Assembly: GCA_026874595.1 (NCBI GenBank)
Contig: CM049311.1
Location: 33,933,676-33,997,675, forward strand
DNA length: 64,000 nt
Reading direction: 5' to 3'
From: Sipunculus nudus
Taxonomy: Eukaryota > Annelida > Sipuncula > Golfingiida > Sipunculidae
Shown here piece after piece: positions 1 through 12,200 of this stretch. The notes under the pieces were generated by a model. It was not told the origin of the DNA, did no database searches, and was given only the letters and a program-made list of their open reading frames with translations. How positions within the stretch are numbered: the stretch's first letter is position 1; the number at the start of each line of letters is the position of its first letter. The translations under genes and the position numbers were made by a program.

Positions 1-655
1 CCTTAATTTTTGCTGAATACAACTTTTATTATCATATTCCTGAAATTCCCAGAACCGATCCTGGAGACGAATCAGAAGTGACCAAAATGACCTGTATAAT
101 CTGGTGTTCTGCATGGATAATCGGTAGGTTTGCATGCGGGCAGTCGCCACCGCCGAGACCTAAGATTTTTCCGGTCGCTTAAAAACAAAAGGCCGGCAAA
201 ATAAATCCGTTGATGGGAGACCGGTTTTAATTTTACAATAATTTGCATTATTTTAATGTACAAATTTTTTTTAGATTTCTAAAATTCTACAAAGATTTTC
301 GTAAAAGTGAATCATTCTTGGTGACATATATAAAACTCCTTATCCTCTCCTTATCAAGGCATAGCACGCAATAAAAAATCTAGGTCTTGCTTCACTCGTG
401 ACTTCACGTATGTCTCCTCCAAGCTCCATGCAGGGGCCTCGTCAAGGCCAGAAACACAATGACAAGTTGCCATAAATAAGTATCGTCATTATCAGTTCAC
501 CAATATTTTTTTCATTAATACTGTAAAGGAACTGCGGACTTTGAGTTTTACGTAAAGATTGATGGGTAAAAAGATTGTGTTTACGAGACTGGTGTAATAA
601 TTAGTGGACCTGCTTACCTTTGCTCATTGCACTATTTTTTTTAGCGCAGCTCACT

Positions 656-660
<5 letters not shown>

Positions 661-722
<62 letters not shown>
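661..722. repeat. (TA)n microsatellites; first of many tracts
   Basis: Further (TA)n tracts: 1152-1214, 4020-4059, 11944-11985, 12156-12198, 36713-36813 (interrupted), 48291-48358, 50247-50325, 50603-50625, 50783-50850, 63109-63160, 63717-63782. Short frames rich in alternating Tyr-Ile come from these and are not genes. Confidence 0.95.
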
Positions 723-727
<5 letters not shown>

Positions 728-1148
728 TGTCGGTTAGTTAACATAGAATAAAGCAGCCATAACTTCCTGAAATTCCAACTTCTCATCCTGATAGGTCCTT
801 TCTGGAAACTGATAATCATAAAACTCAGGAAGTTCACATTTCAGATGCTGAGTGTTCCAGATAAAGGTTCTCTGTGGAAACTGAGGAGTATATGACACTA
901 TAAAGGTTTTATCGAGCGAAAACCTCAGAAGCTCAGATTCAGTGAAAATACATACAAAAGGATGGATTGCTCTAGAACGGCGCTGGCAAAGATTGTCATG
1001 AAATTAGGAATTCTAATTACTCTCTAAGAATTTTAACTATTGCAGCGCTATTTGGAATCTTTTTTTAACAGCGGCGTCAATTTATCTTCAGGGATGGGGG
1101 ATGACCCCGCATGGAAGGGCAATCAAAGTTCGGACAACTTTTATAAAC

Positions 1149-1218
<70 letters not shown>

Positions 1219-1293
1219 AGTTCAAGACTTTAACCTACATGCGTTTAACAACGTTGTTTCGTAAGGGCCGTAGGTCCTCACTCTTCGGAAACC

Positions 1294-1359
1294 CATCATG
1301 AAGTGGGCCAGGTATTAAGACTTTTTCTTAAGTCTTAATACCTGGCCCACTTCATGATG
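1294..1359. repeat. Perfect hairpin, 30-bp arms and 6-nt loop
   Basis: The left arm starts catcatgaagtgggccagg (1294-1323), the loop is tttctt, and the right arm (1330-1359) is its exact reverse complement. No coding frame or domain goes with it. Confidence 0.9.
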
Positions 1360-4014
1360 TGCATGAAATGCATGTATAATGCATGTTATACAAGTAATTA
1401 TTAGTGGTGAGCCAACTAATCGATAAAATCGATGATTGGCCGTTTTCTTTCATAAATGATTGAATTTATTTAATTTTATCACGGAACCTAATGTCAACAG
1501 ATCATGTTTCGTGGTAAACATAAATTTTGTAATGGAAAAAAAATTCAGATTCTGTAACACTAGGCAGCGTGAATTGTCTAGGGGAATGAATAAAGAAGTC
1601 AGTGTTTTTTGTGAACAAATTACTATAATTTATTCTTAAAACAACCCTAACATTAAAATATACTAAATCATTACAATTACACAGTATAACAGTAGTATAA
1701 CAGCAAATCAACTCAATCACACAGTTAAAAGTGCACAGTACCTGGATACCACCACTGTCACAGCGATAGGTCCTTTAAAATGTATAAACCGGAAGAACAG
1801 TTACACAAATCTTCTCAGAGAATAACAGACCAATGTAAAGCTCTTGTAACAATCCCGAAAGTAAACTTGAGACAAGCAGCACTAAATTGTATAGACTTAG
1901 TAATAGTAGAATCCCTGAAATTACTGGATAATCGGATAGGTTCCGCAAACTGACTTACACGCTTCTGTGTCCCCTGGAATATTCTCTCTCGGCTCTTAAA
2001 ACACAGCCCCTATTTATAATCTTTCATCCGAAAACTCTTGAAAATTCCCTTTCACGAACAATCGAAAAGAATAATACATAATACACAGTACACATGCTAC
2101 AGGAAACACCTTGTCAGGGTTCACGCGTGGGCCAGCCCGGCCCGGCCAGGCGATGCTGCCACGGCAACGAGCTACGCGTGCTACACGAACCAAATGCCAA
2201 CAACACATGGTACATCCGTGTTCAAAATAAAACAATCATCTGTAAGACCGCTGCACACAATAAAAGGGGCACCTGTAACAATTTGTTCATAATCGATCAC
2301 AAACGATTATCTATGCACATCCAATAGAATCACGTTTTCTCGATAAAATATTCTTTTTCTGTCAGAGATATAAGAAAGACGGGGCACAAAATCTTAACCT
2401 CTGGCAACGAATAAGTGTCAGAACCGGGTCATTTTCTTAACTTTTCAGCGTGATGTACAAGTAAGACTGAATTTATACTCGGTCAGTGTTGTATGTATAT
2501 ACATGTTCATTGAAATAAAAATGGTATATAAAATAATCGATTAATAATCGATCATCGATCATTTTCTCTGTTTCAATCATCGATTATAATTTTACAACCG
2601 CTATTCCTACCACGAGTTATTATATGTTATGATTGTTTAGCTCGTCGTATATATAATGAATAATGAATAATGAATCGGGGTTTATCTTAGATACCTGTGT
2701 TTACTTTAATTACCAGAATCTGGCTTGTGTCTTTGGATATTCGAATGTTTTTGTGTTGTTTCCTGCTTTCTATATCTTTCATTTTGCTTTGTTTAGACAA
2801 GCACTTATATTAACTAATAAGACTAGCTAGTCTGTCATTATGTGAAACTAAATGCATTATATGCCTGTCCTAAAACAGGTGCTAATACATAAATACTAGC
2901 CTACATGTTTACAGATAAGATAATAAATGAACACAAAATTATTAATATAATTTGTTTGTCTATAGGACGAGGCCGAAGATCACAACACTAGGCTAAGTCC
3001 CCCAAACCCATATATATAGCATGTACTTATGTTACAATTGTATTTAACGGTTGTGTTTTTTTCCTCACTACCTCATACTAAATAGCTAAGACTAAAGCTG
3101 GCTCACCATTTGTAAACCCCTATTATCCGGCTACATGATTCAAAGCAGGACAATACGAGATCTGTCCAATAGGAAGTGATAAAATAGATAACAAGGTAAA
3201 AGAAACCGTGTCAAAGAGATATCAGAGATATCAGGAGTTCATCAAACCTTGTTTACACCACGTAATAAATCTACCGAACAATTAATTATATCACGCACTT
3301 CTCATGAGGCAAAGGATGTAGTTTAGTTCAGACGGGCCAAGGTTGATAAGAACAATTCTTACATGTTAATCAAAAGGAAAGGATCCCGCGTAGGAGGAAA
3401 GGTTGAAAACATGACAATGCATTACAGGTCTTGCAGGGGAACGAGGCCAATTAGGCGACCCTGGGAAAAAATCCAGGGCACTCAGCAGAACTTTGGCCTG
3501 CATGCCTTCTTGTATATTTCAGATTACGTGTACGTCAGCGACTGTGTATACTGTACGTGTCACTGAATGTCGCGAACAGCAGGGCCCTAGCCATGCAGGC
3601 GGCCGCAGTGGGCCACGCCCCCTCCCACACTATGCATGCAATATTGCTGAAAATTTTTTTTCTGATTCCCAACTATGCTAACTGAGGGTGAAAATTTGAG
3701 TAATTAAGGGAATTTTGAAACATTAAAAATAGGCCACGCACTTCAATCATTAGTCTATTCTTTCATTTGCAACACATTAGAAAAAGATCTGTCCCCAAGA
3801 CATCACTCCTTAATTTAACATGAGTTAACAGAGACATTTAGTTGAATTGTTTGCTATAATTTAAACTCATTTTCACCCGTTCTCAATTTTCATGATTTTT
3901 TGTTGTTGTTTGAATCCGAAATATGTTACAAGAGTATGGAAGTTCTAGGCTGAATATTGGCTTAATTAACAATTTTCTTTGATTTCTATGTTGAATACCA
4001 ATATGTTACACAAA

Positions 4015-4065
<51 letters not shown>

Positions 4066-4439
4066 TACTTGTCCAGCATACAAATTGCCCAGCGGCTGCC
4101 AAAAAAAAATCAGTCCCCCCCCCCCTTCTCTAAATCCTGTCCCTTCGCCCATGAACAATGTCCGCTTCTTGTGAAGGAAGGACCGTTTTTGCAATAGATC
4201 TAAAGGAGGCCAAAGCTTTGCAAATTTATCGCGGAAGAGGCCCCCTCCAACAAACTGAACTCATCAGCAAAAATAAATTTATAAAGTTTAAGTAATGTGG
4301 ACTCACATGTTAACGTTGTTCAGTCAAATTATTTCATATCCAAAGTACACCATGTGTGTTTGATTTTTAAAAAATGTCTTTAATTGGATGCGGTAACTTG
4401 ATTGCCAGTTAACCTCGGCAAATTGGGCAATCAGTATAT

Positions 4440-5570
4440 ACCTTGAATATGGACAGTCGCCAGGCGACTATAGATATCCGCAAAATCCGCAGAGGCATTG
4501 ATAAAGTGAGGCATCGAATCTCTCCTAACGTTACGGCACTCCAAATTTGTGTCATCAGAGATGCCCAAATATCCTAAAACGCACGGATTCCGATTGGTGA
4601 AACTAAAGATTATATTGGTGGCAGCACCAGTCATGTGTACATGATAATGCCATCCTAGATTTATGGGCATGCAAAATTTTAGGCCGATTCGGCAAACCAC
4701 TCCTGAGATAAATGGTCAAATGCATTTTAACATGGATGGACATTCAAAATTTTAGGTAGATACATCAAACCAATCCTGAAATAAATGCCTGAATGTATTC
4801 TACAAATACGTGATTGTAGTTGGCGCCACAAGTCATGTGTTCGACGAATCTACCCAAGATGGATTTACATGCACAATTTTAGGCCGACACATCAAATAAC
4901 TCCTGAGATGTGTGTGATTTTCATTAAAAATAGGCTAAAGATGGACGCCAGATGAAATTTATTATAGGTTGGGCCACCAGCCTTGTATACTGGATAAACC
5001 ATTCCAAGATCTATGGACATGCAAATTTTCAGGCAGATAGATCAAACTACTCCTGAGATAAATGAATGAATGTATTCTTCATAAACGTGATTGTAGGTGG
5101 CACCACTAGTCTCATGCATGAGAAAGCTACCCAAGACAGATGAACATGCACAATTCCAGGCTGATACGCCATACGTCTCCTTAGGAAAGGACATCAATGA
5201 AAACGGAACGGTTGATGACGCCACCTGTTTGGTCTACGACAAAAGCTACCAAAGACAGATAAACGTGCAAACTGTTATGCTGATACATCCTTCCACTTCT
5301 GAGGTATGTGCAATTTTCACCAAAACAGATATATACCGATGGACTTAACGTGATGACGATTGAAATTGGCACCACCCAGCTTGTATAGGAGATTAAGGTA
5401 TCAAAGATCTATGGACATGCAAAATATCAGACCGATATGGCAAACCAGTCCTGAGAAAAGGGCATCAATGTTTTCTAGGAAAACATGGAGGTAGGTGGAG
5501 CCACCTGTCATGTAAACAAGAAAGCTACCAAGATGGACAGGCTAAATTTCCGAAAATCAGTCTTGGGATA
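4440..5570. repeat. Degenerate tandem repeat, 120-180-bp units
   Basis: Repeated phrases are catgcaaaattttaggccga, cactcctgagataaatg and gattgtaggtggcaccac, at about 4,669, 4,741, 4,867, 5,021, 5,148 and 5,400. The short frames over it have no domain. A reverse-strand relative lies at 10,430-10,850. Confidence 0.7.
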
Positions 5571-7344
5571 AGGTTCGTTTAAAAGCTTGTATCAAACCTA
5601 TACATTATACATCTATATGGTCAAACCTACGCCTTTTAATGCTAAGTAAGCAGCTTATATACACTTAAGGAATACAAGCAGGCCAAATTTGCAAATTTTT
5701 TACTCTAAGTCCCTGAGGGCGTGGCACCGTCGGAATCTGGAGTGTTCAGGTCAAGGAGTATCTCATTACAAATAGAAGGACGAACCAGAATTGCCAAAGC
5801 CACATAATGGATCCAGGATCCTACCCTTTATCGGGACCTTTACACATATAAACTGGATCTTTCTTGGCCCAAGCCTTGCCATATAATCCTGCAAGCAACC
5901 CAGGCGTGACAACCCGACTCGGATATTTTGGCTGGTAAACCTACTCGAGTCGTGACACAAGTAATATCGAGGAATGTATCGCAGTGGTCTTGTATCAACT
6001 TGCATTCATATTGTGGTAAACGGCCCGTTATCACAATATTATGCTACGAATGATGAATTTCTACAATAATAAACATGTGATCTCACAACCCAAACTGAAA
6101 CACCGTCTCCATGGACACGGGTCATTTCCTGTATCGCCTGCAAGCTGCCTGCGTCCTGTATGTAACCCGTGCGGGCCATGCTTGTGTTCATGCGGCATAT
6201 TTTCAATAAACATGCCGAGGTGTTTACCAAACACCTTGGTGAAAACGGAACTTTTCTCGCTCATGTTTTGTATTATTAGAAAGTACACAAAAATGCTAAC
6301 GATTGGTCTGGTTTATGTTGATTGATAGGGTACCTGTAGGCCATAAGCGTTGTCAGAAATGACGGAAATATTTGCATCTCCATAAGGCCTTATAATGCGT
6401 TCCTCTGACTTAGATGTGAAGACTTCTGGTGCCAGTAATCTGGTCGTAATGCCAGAGAGTCGATATGACGCTAGCAAACAGCCTAGCTGATTAAAATTAT
6501 GTAAACCATTTATATTAGACTGAAGTGCGAGCATACCGTATTATAACCCGAAGCGGCTTTGATAGAGGATAGTAATAAGAAAATGCATCTAATTATATCG
6601 AGATTGTAATCATGATGACAATTCACCATGGATTTCTTCTCTTCGATGACATGCACCGTATGTAGTAGCTGCAACCAGTGTGCAACGATGCAATTTTTCT
6701 TTCTTTGCAATTTATTTGGTATCTCTTATTTGCGAACTTTGACCTTTAACTTATAGAAACGCTTACGTTTTGTAGGTCTTTGGTAGCACTATATCTCTTT
6801 GTTCGCGGGTGCGTTATAGACTTTGAAGAATTAGCTTAAAGACCAGGCACTGATTACAACGTACCGTAAAGGAGGTATGTTCAAGGGGCCTATTCCGATA
6901 TATGAGAGCTATTAACTAAAGATAATTCCTAGAACCCACCGCACACAGTATGTCCGTTTTGTTTATATCCACGTGTTCATAACAGTCTGGGATGCAGGGT
7001 CCAAAATAATCCAAACACATTGAAAAAGGACATCTGGCAAGAAGGCAAACGAACTAGAGTTTTTTTGCAAAGGGCATCTTGGAGGGCATCTTCCACACAT
7101 ATGACACATATGAAACCAAGCAACCTTAGATTACGTGGGTTTTCTGCTTGTCAATACATGCGCGTGTACCGTGTTTACTAACAGCTTGTATATAAACAAG
7201 TTCATGCATCTGTCACAGAGTCACAGAGGATGTACCTGGAGTTCATTAAAATTTACAAAGAGCAAGCCACAAATCACATAAATTGTACAGCAAATATAAG
7301 TGAATGGCTGGCTGTAAGCTCAAAATTACAATGATGCCAGGCGA

Positions 7345-7450
7345 TGAAACGAGCATCAGTTAAATTAGTTTCTACTTCAGTCAGTAGTTAGCGCACATGC
7401 GGCGTTAGCATTTGTCTTTTTAAAGTTAAGTCTATTTAACGATATGGATA
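7345..7450. repeat. Dispersed repeat, copy 1 (second copy 8,326-8,425)
   Basis: Both stretches share tcagtcagtagt and atgcggcgttagcatttgtc, with flanking similarity over about 100 nt in the same orientation, 980 nt apart. The family was not identified. Confidence 0.7.
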
Positions 7451-9326
7451 TAGAGCGCTTACGCTCTAAACACAGCGCGTGACCTCCCGGCCCGGTGATC
7501 TTCCGCTCACACGCTGTGAGAAATAGCAGAATTCTTCAGGTTTGGCAAGGTTCCAAACACCCAGTCAGTTTGCGCTGGATAAAGTAAAATCTGATAGGCT
7601 CTGCGTTAAAACAAATCTGCAGAATTGGCAGAAGAAATCTAATTGGGCTAGCGTGTAAACAAACAAACGGGCGAGCACGGCAATACAGGAAATATGCATA
7701 CAGTGGGGATAACTGACCTCAGGCTACACAAACAAGTCAGTATAGAGACTGTGTTGAAAGTCTACGATTGCATCGTGTTTATTCCAATGGGGATGGAAAA
7801 ATTCTGTGCTACCAAGCGCTTTCCACCGCAGTGCAAAGCATGTGAACGGTTCACCGAAGAACATGCGATTGTGCTGGTAATACCTGCAATGTGATTGGTT
7901 AAATATTACGCTTGGGGGAATTCCATAGGGATAGTACCGCCTGGTGGCCAAACCTGAACGGCAACCGCGGTTTAATGCAGCGGAAAGTGTAGCGAATAGT
8001 TGAGCATAGCGTAACCGCTGATTATGGAGCGTATAAAGCGCTGTAAGCCAAAAACAATTACACTGATGTCAAAATAGTGAGTTTCCAACCCTTACGCTTG
8101 GCCATACACACACTATATGCATTTAATTGTAAACAGTGAACTAAAGTTTTGTCTTCATTAGATTACTACCGATAGTGAATAGTTTTCTCATTCCTTCTTC
8201 ACTGCAGTCGTCATTTTGTGTTCTGTCCTGAAGAAGTGTTATTGTTCTTTTAAATCTGTGGTATTACTAATATAACTCAGGATAGAAAACTAGATTGGAT
8301 CATCCAGCTCAATGAGACAGGCCATGAAACTAGTATAAGTTAAATTAATTTCTATTTCAGTCAGTAGTATTCACCATATGCGGCGTTAGCATTTGTCTTC
8401 TTAAAGTAAACTCTATTTAGAGCTCTATATAGGGCGTGCAGCATGCAGATGTTCATTTCCTTGCTATATTTGTTTTTCTATTGCATGTTGAACCGTTTTA
8501 TACGTTTGAATGAGGTAATAACAATTACTTGAATTATAACCTGAGTACTGTATTTTTACTCTATTTTTACCATGGGACAGATTATTACCATGAAGAAAAC
8601 TGATGATTACCATGAAAATGACTGTATTATTAGATGTTATATTCCACTTACCATGACCCAAGGAATCCGTTTCAGATATTGTTATTAGTAGCACAAGGGG
8701 CGGATCCAGGACTAAGGAAAGATGGAAGGTTCCACTCAGGAGGACTAATGATTAAACCTGTAAACAAGTCCGAGGTCCGGTAAAGGGGGGGGGCGGTCTA
8801 GGCGACAAAAAATGGACTGAATCCCTAACAAAAAGGTTGCAAAAGCTATAAAGGGGTCCCCCGCCTCTCAGCACCTATTTGCTAAACTGTGTTCTTTGTT
8901 TGATTCAGTTGCTTACACAGACTACAAAGTCTGCAACTAGAAGTACGTATGCGCCATCTAGTGGCAGGCCCTGGCTCTAGGTGGATGGCATTGTAGGCCA
9001 CCATTTTTTTAGGTCTAATCTGTCAAGCGACCAAATGTACAAAGTACCCTTCGTCCCGTTCACTTTTTTTGGAGAAAAACGCAATTTTAAATTTTGCGAT
9101 AATGCTTGATACTTGAAAATTTAAATGAGGGGCTTAACACTCTAGCACGGTAAACAAGTGTCCCTGGGGAGTGCTACAGTAGACTTAAAACATATCTCTC
9201 ATGCAGAAGGATAGGGAGAAAAAGGCAATATACGTAAAATCCGGTGCTGCTTTTCGGTATTACGCGTATATTTATTATATTCATCAGGATTGTTTCAACC
9301 GAAAAGGATGGGACCTGGCCCCCCTA

Positions 9327-9347
9327 CCCCCCCCCCCCCCCCCCCCC
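9327..9347. repeat. Poly-C tract
   Basis: A run of about 21 C. Similar C runs occur at 11,511-11,521 and 11,591-11,610. Confidence 0.9.
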
Positions 9348-10429
9348 GTAAAGTCATTTTAGAGTTTGGTCATATTTTCCACATAATGCCCCCAAGGAGA
9401 GCTTCTGTCGGTACTCTTTTTAATTGAAAACATAATACCGGCCACCTGGCGGAGATACAACAATAAAGCTTGAGGTTAAAGTACAGGACACTCTGGAGTC
9501 CAATCAATGAGAATGGTCTAATCTGTTTCGTACATTTTAATGTTAATTGATAGGGCTTCCATTGCATTGCAGTATAAGTACGTTTCAGGGTCTTCGGAAG
9601 TCAGTTTGTTACGAGATCGGTCACATATACCAACCTGGGTATGTAAGATTTCCACTTTGTCATCCGGATTGTCCAATCAAGTCCACATTTTTCTTCCTTT
9701 TCAGCCAAGTATTACTAGGTTCATTGCATTTGCAGCCCTGATGCCGTATAGGCAAATGATGTGCGAATCCGTGCGAGCGAAATAAGAATCCTTGCGCTCG
9801 GGTAACAAATAGGTCTGCCTATATCAGTAGATGTCTGCCATCTTGGATAGCTTCGGTTGAGTAATTCGTGCGCACGGATTACTAACATTTCAACCAGGAC
9901 GTCTCCCAAGCTCCGTAGCTCTGTTTATGTAAACGAGAGAGTGATTGTCGGGGAGGGAGCGTAGGCCTATATGTACAAGTGTGAATCACGTGGTTTTGCA
10001 TGTTGTGGGGTGCGTATCCTTGTCATAACTTTGACATGTACTGAGTGCGACAGGCATGTAACAAAAACAAAAGCTGCGTCATTACAATTATTTAGCATGG
10101 ACTTTTAGTATACTGAGGACATAAGGAACATATATCACAGTGGCAGCATACAGCACTTCACATGTAACGGAAGTCGTTGACCTTTTGCCATATGCATCAT
10201 TTGGATGTGATAGACAATTATACTAGTGTCTGCCTCTTTTTGCGCTGATCAAAAGATCAGCTCATGTTTTTACCACTCACCTTTATACCACATTTTTAGT
10301 GTGTCTAATGACTTTATATTCACTTTGGATATGAATTCGTGATAATTCGTGAAATGTTACCACACGAAAATTGTACCCTACTTTTTGTGTAAGCTGGCTC
10401 CGGTGTAATTTTATTTGAAGAAACTAGAA

Positions 10430-10850
10430 TTTCGTGGACAGTATGTGTCCGTCGTGCCCCGCCGCCTGTGAAACAGCAAGACGAAATTATTCAAAAGTTG
10501 GCGCCATTTAAGGGTCACATGTGACCTGGTGCCTAACTGATAAATGTGACCTTTGACCTTTTGCATTTGCGTGATGTCCATGCATGAGTCTATTTGTGAA
10601 GAAATTTGCAATTTTTGCAAAAGTGATTTGCATTCTAAGTGATCTTGGGTAGTTTTGTCGCAAACACAAGGCTTGTGGCGCCACCTGTAATCGTGTTTGT
10701 TTGATCCATCCGTGGGTGTGTTTTGTGTGAAAAGCGTTTCGGGAGTGATTTGTTGTATCGGCCTGAAATTTTGCATGTCCACCCACCTTGATAGCTTTCT
10801 CATTCTCAAGACTGGCGGTGCCACCTACAAGTGTGTTTCGTAGAGTACAC
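10430..10850. repeat. Inverted relative of the 4.4-5.6 kb repeat
   Basis: It reads, in reverse, the same phrases (cggcctgaaattttgcatg, ggcggtgccacctacaa, tggcgccacctgtaatcgtg). The 137-residue minus-strand frame across it is a by-product of the repeat. Confidence 0.65.
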
Positions 10851-11883
10851 TCATATACACATCATATTTCTCTGTGATTCGGCGGATACACGAAGTTTAA
10901 CGTTCATATTTTAGTTACTCCTAGAGCCTACGTTTAATGATCTCACCAAGTAGTATAATGGTGCCTTTTGAAAACTTTAACTTTAAAACTTTTAAACTTT
11001 ATATAAACTGCAAACGTAGGCGATTGTATCGAAAAGTTCCACAGCCAATCCCTAATCTACATGACCCTGTCTTTTCAGGTAACTGACTTGGTGGTATTTT
11101 TTATATTCAAAACATAATTTAGTCATGTCTTATGTGTAATGTCTCTTGATTTGATAACACATTTTCTTAATCACCGAGTCACATGGTGCCCACAACATTA
11201 ATGTTCACGAGAAAAAGTAAACAATGATAATGATAATCAATGATAATGATGCCGCATGTACCCCTTTTTCATAAAGGGTAGAATAATCTACAAGCGAGCG
11301 CTAACATATGACCGTATTCGGTAAATAAAACCGAACTTGATTAGTACGTACAATTTATGTATGTAAAAACCTATCCTTTGATTTGGCCACTTCAATGCAG
11401 TGACACTCGTTCATCATTACCCAAGGTACCCATCCTTTGAAACAGTTGCGTGGTACAGTATATTCTAATAATGTTTACACATGTACTTTGAAAAGTGGAT
11501 CCAGAATGGATCCCCCCCCCCACCACCAAGACCAACCAATTGAGGGGTATGATCATCTTGGGTTTTCAAACCAAATTGTCCGGCTGCCCGCCCCCCCCCC
11601 CCCCCCCCCCATCAAATATGCGGACCTGAGTACTTGGTAAGTTTTTTTTATTTGTCTTCTTTAATTTGCAGAACCCCATCCTCATACAAAATCCTTGATC
11701 CGCCCCTGATTGCAATCCATTTGATTTACGAGATCTTATCAGACCTCATGTTTCATATTTTTTCCCGCCATAACTCGTTTTTTTTGTCAGCTTCCTGCCA
11801 AACATTGTCCAAATGCTTCCGCAATAGCGGCGTCTCCGGCACTGCGTTTCCCGTGAGTCTGGTAAGGGTTGTTACGTCTCATC

Positions 11884-11935
11884 ATGGCGTGCTTCTTGAA
11901 GGTTGTGTTCTGGTACAGCATTTTCACCATTTTTG
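11884..11935 (+). CDS. Exon 1: start codon and signal peptide
   Basis: The sequence tcATGG gives a good start context. It encodes Met followed by a hydrophobic run (CFLKVVFWYSIFTIF) and ends in TTTTTG|GTAAGA, a strong donor in phase 1. The next exon starts in phase 1, so the joined residue is Val, followed by an Arg-Gly-Asp at residues 21-23 just after the predicted cleavage region. An acceptor at 12,261, also phase 1, would add seven residues and lengthen the hydrophobic core. I chose 12,282 because it makes exon 2 exactly 119 nt, as in the two paralogous modules. Any 5' untranslated exon is not visible. Confidence 0.7.
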
Positions 11936-12148
11936 GTAAGAATTATATATATATATATATATATATAAATATATATATATATATTAAAAAATAAGGGCAT
12001 ATGTATTTACTATACCACGTAGTTTCGTACAACTAGCTGTTGTACACATCAGGTATAACTTAACTAGATTAGTGCAACAAATAGTTGTACGAAACAACAT
12101 GGTAATAGAGTAGTAAATAAGGCTATCCAAAGTTGTTGATTCATATGC

Positions 12149-12200
<52 letters not shown>

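Larger units (their letters stand above)
1..11883. other. Region upstream of the GPCR gene: no supported gene
   Basis: All open frames are under 140 codons, have no recognisable domain, and overlap repeats. It holds microsatellites, the hairpin at 1,294, the tandem repeat at 4.4-5.6 kb, its inverted relative at 10.4 kb, and a paired repeat at 7.3 and 8.3 kb. The promoter of the GPCR must be near the right end, but I see no clear core element. Confidence 0.6.

Noticed and set aside
1294-1359. MicroRNA precursor
   Set aside because: The arms pair without any bulge and the loop is only 6 nt, unlike usual animal pre-miRNAs; kept only as an unexplained hairpin.
10411-10824. 137-codon minus-strand frame
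   Set aside because: It lies in a dispersed repeat related to 4.4-5.6 kb and shows no domain.
11790-11880. EGF-like exon upstream of the start codon (CQTLSKCFRNSG)
   Set aside because: It has too few cysteines and lies before the signal peptide exon; it is probably 5' UTR.
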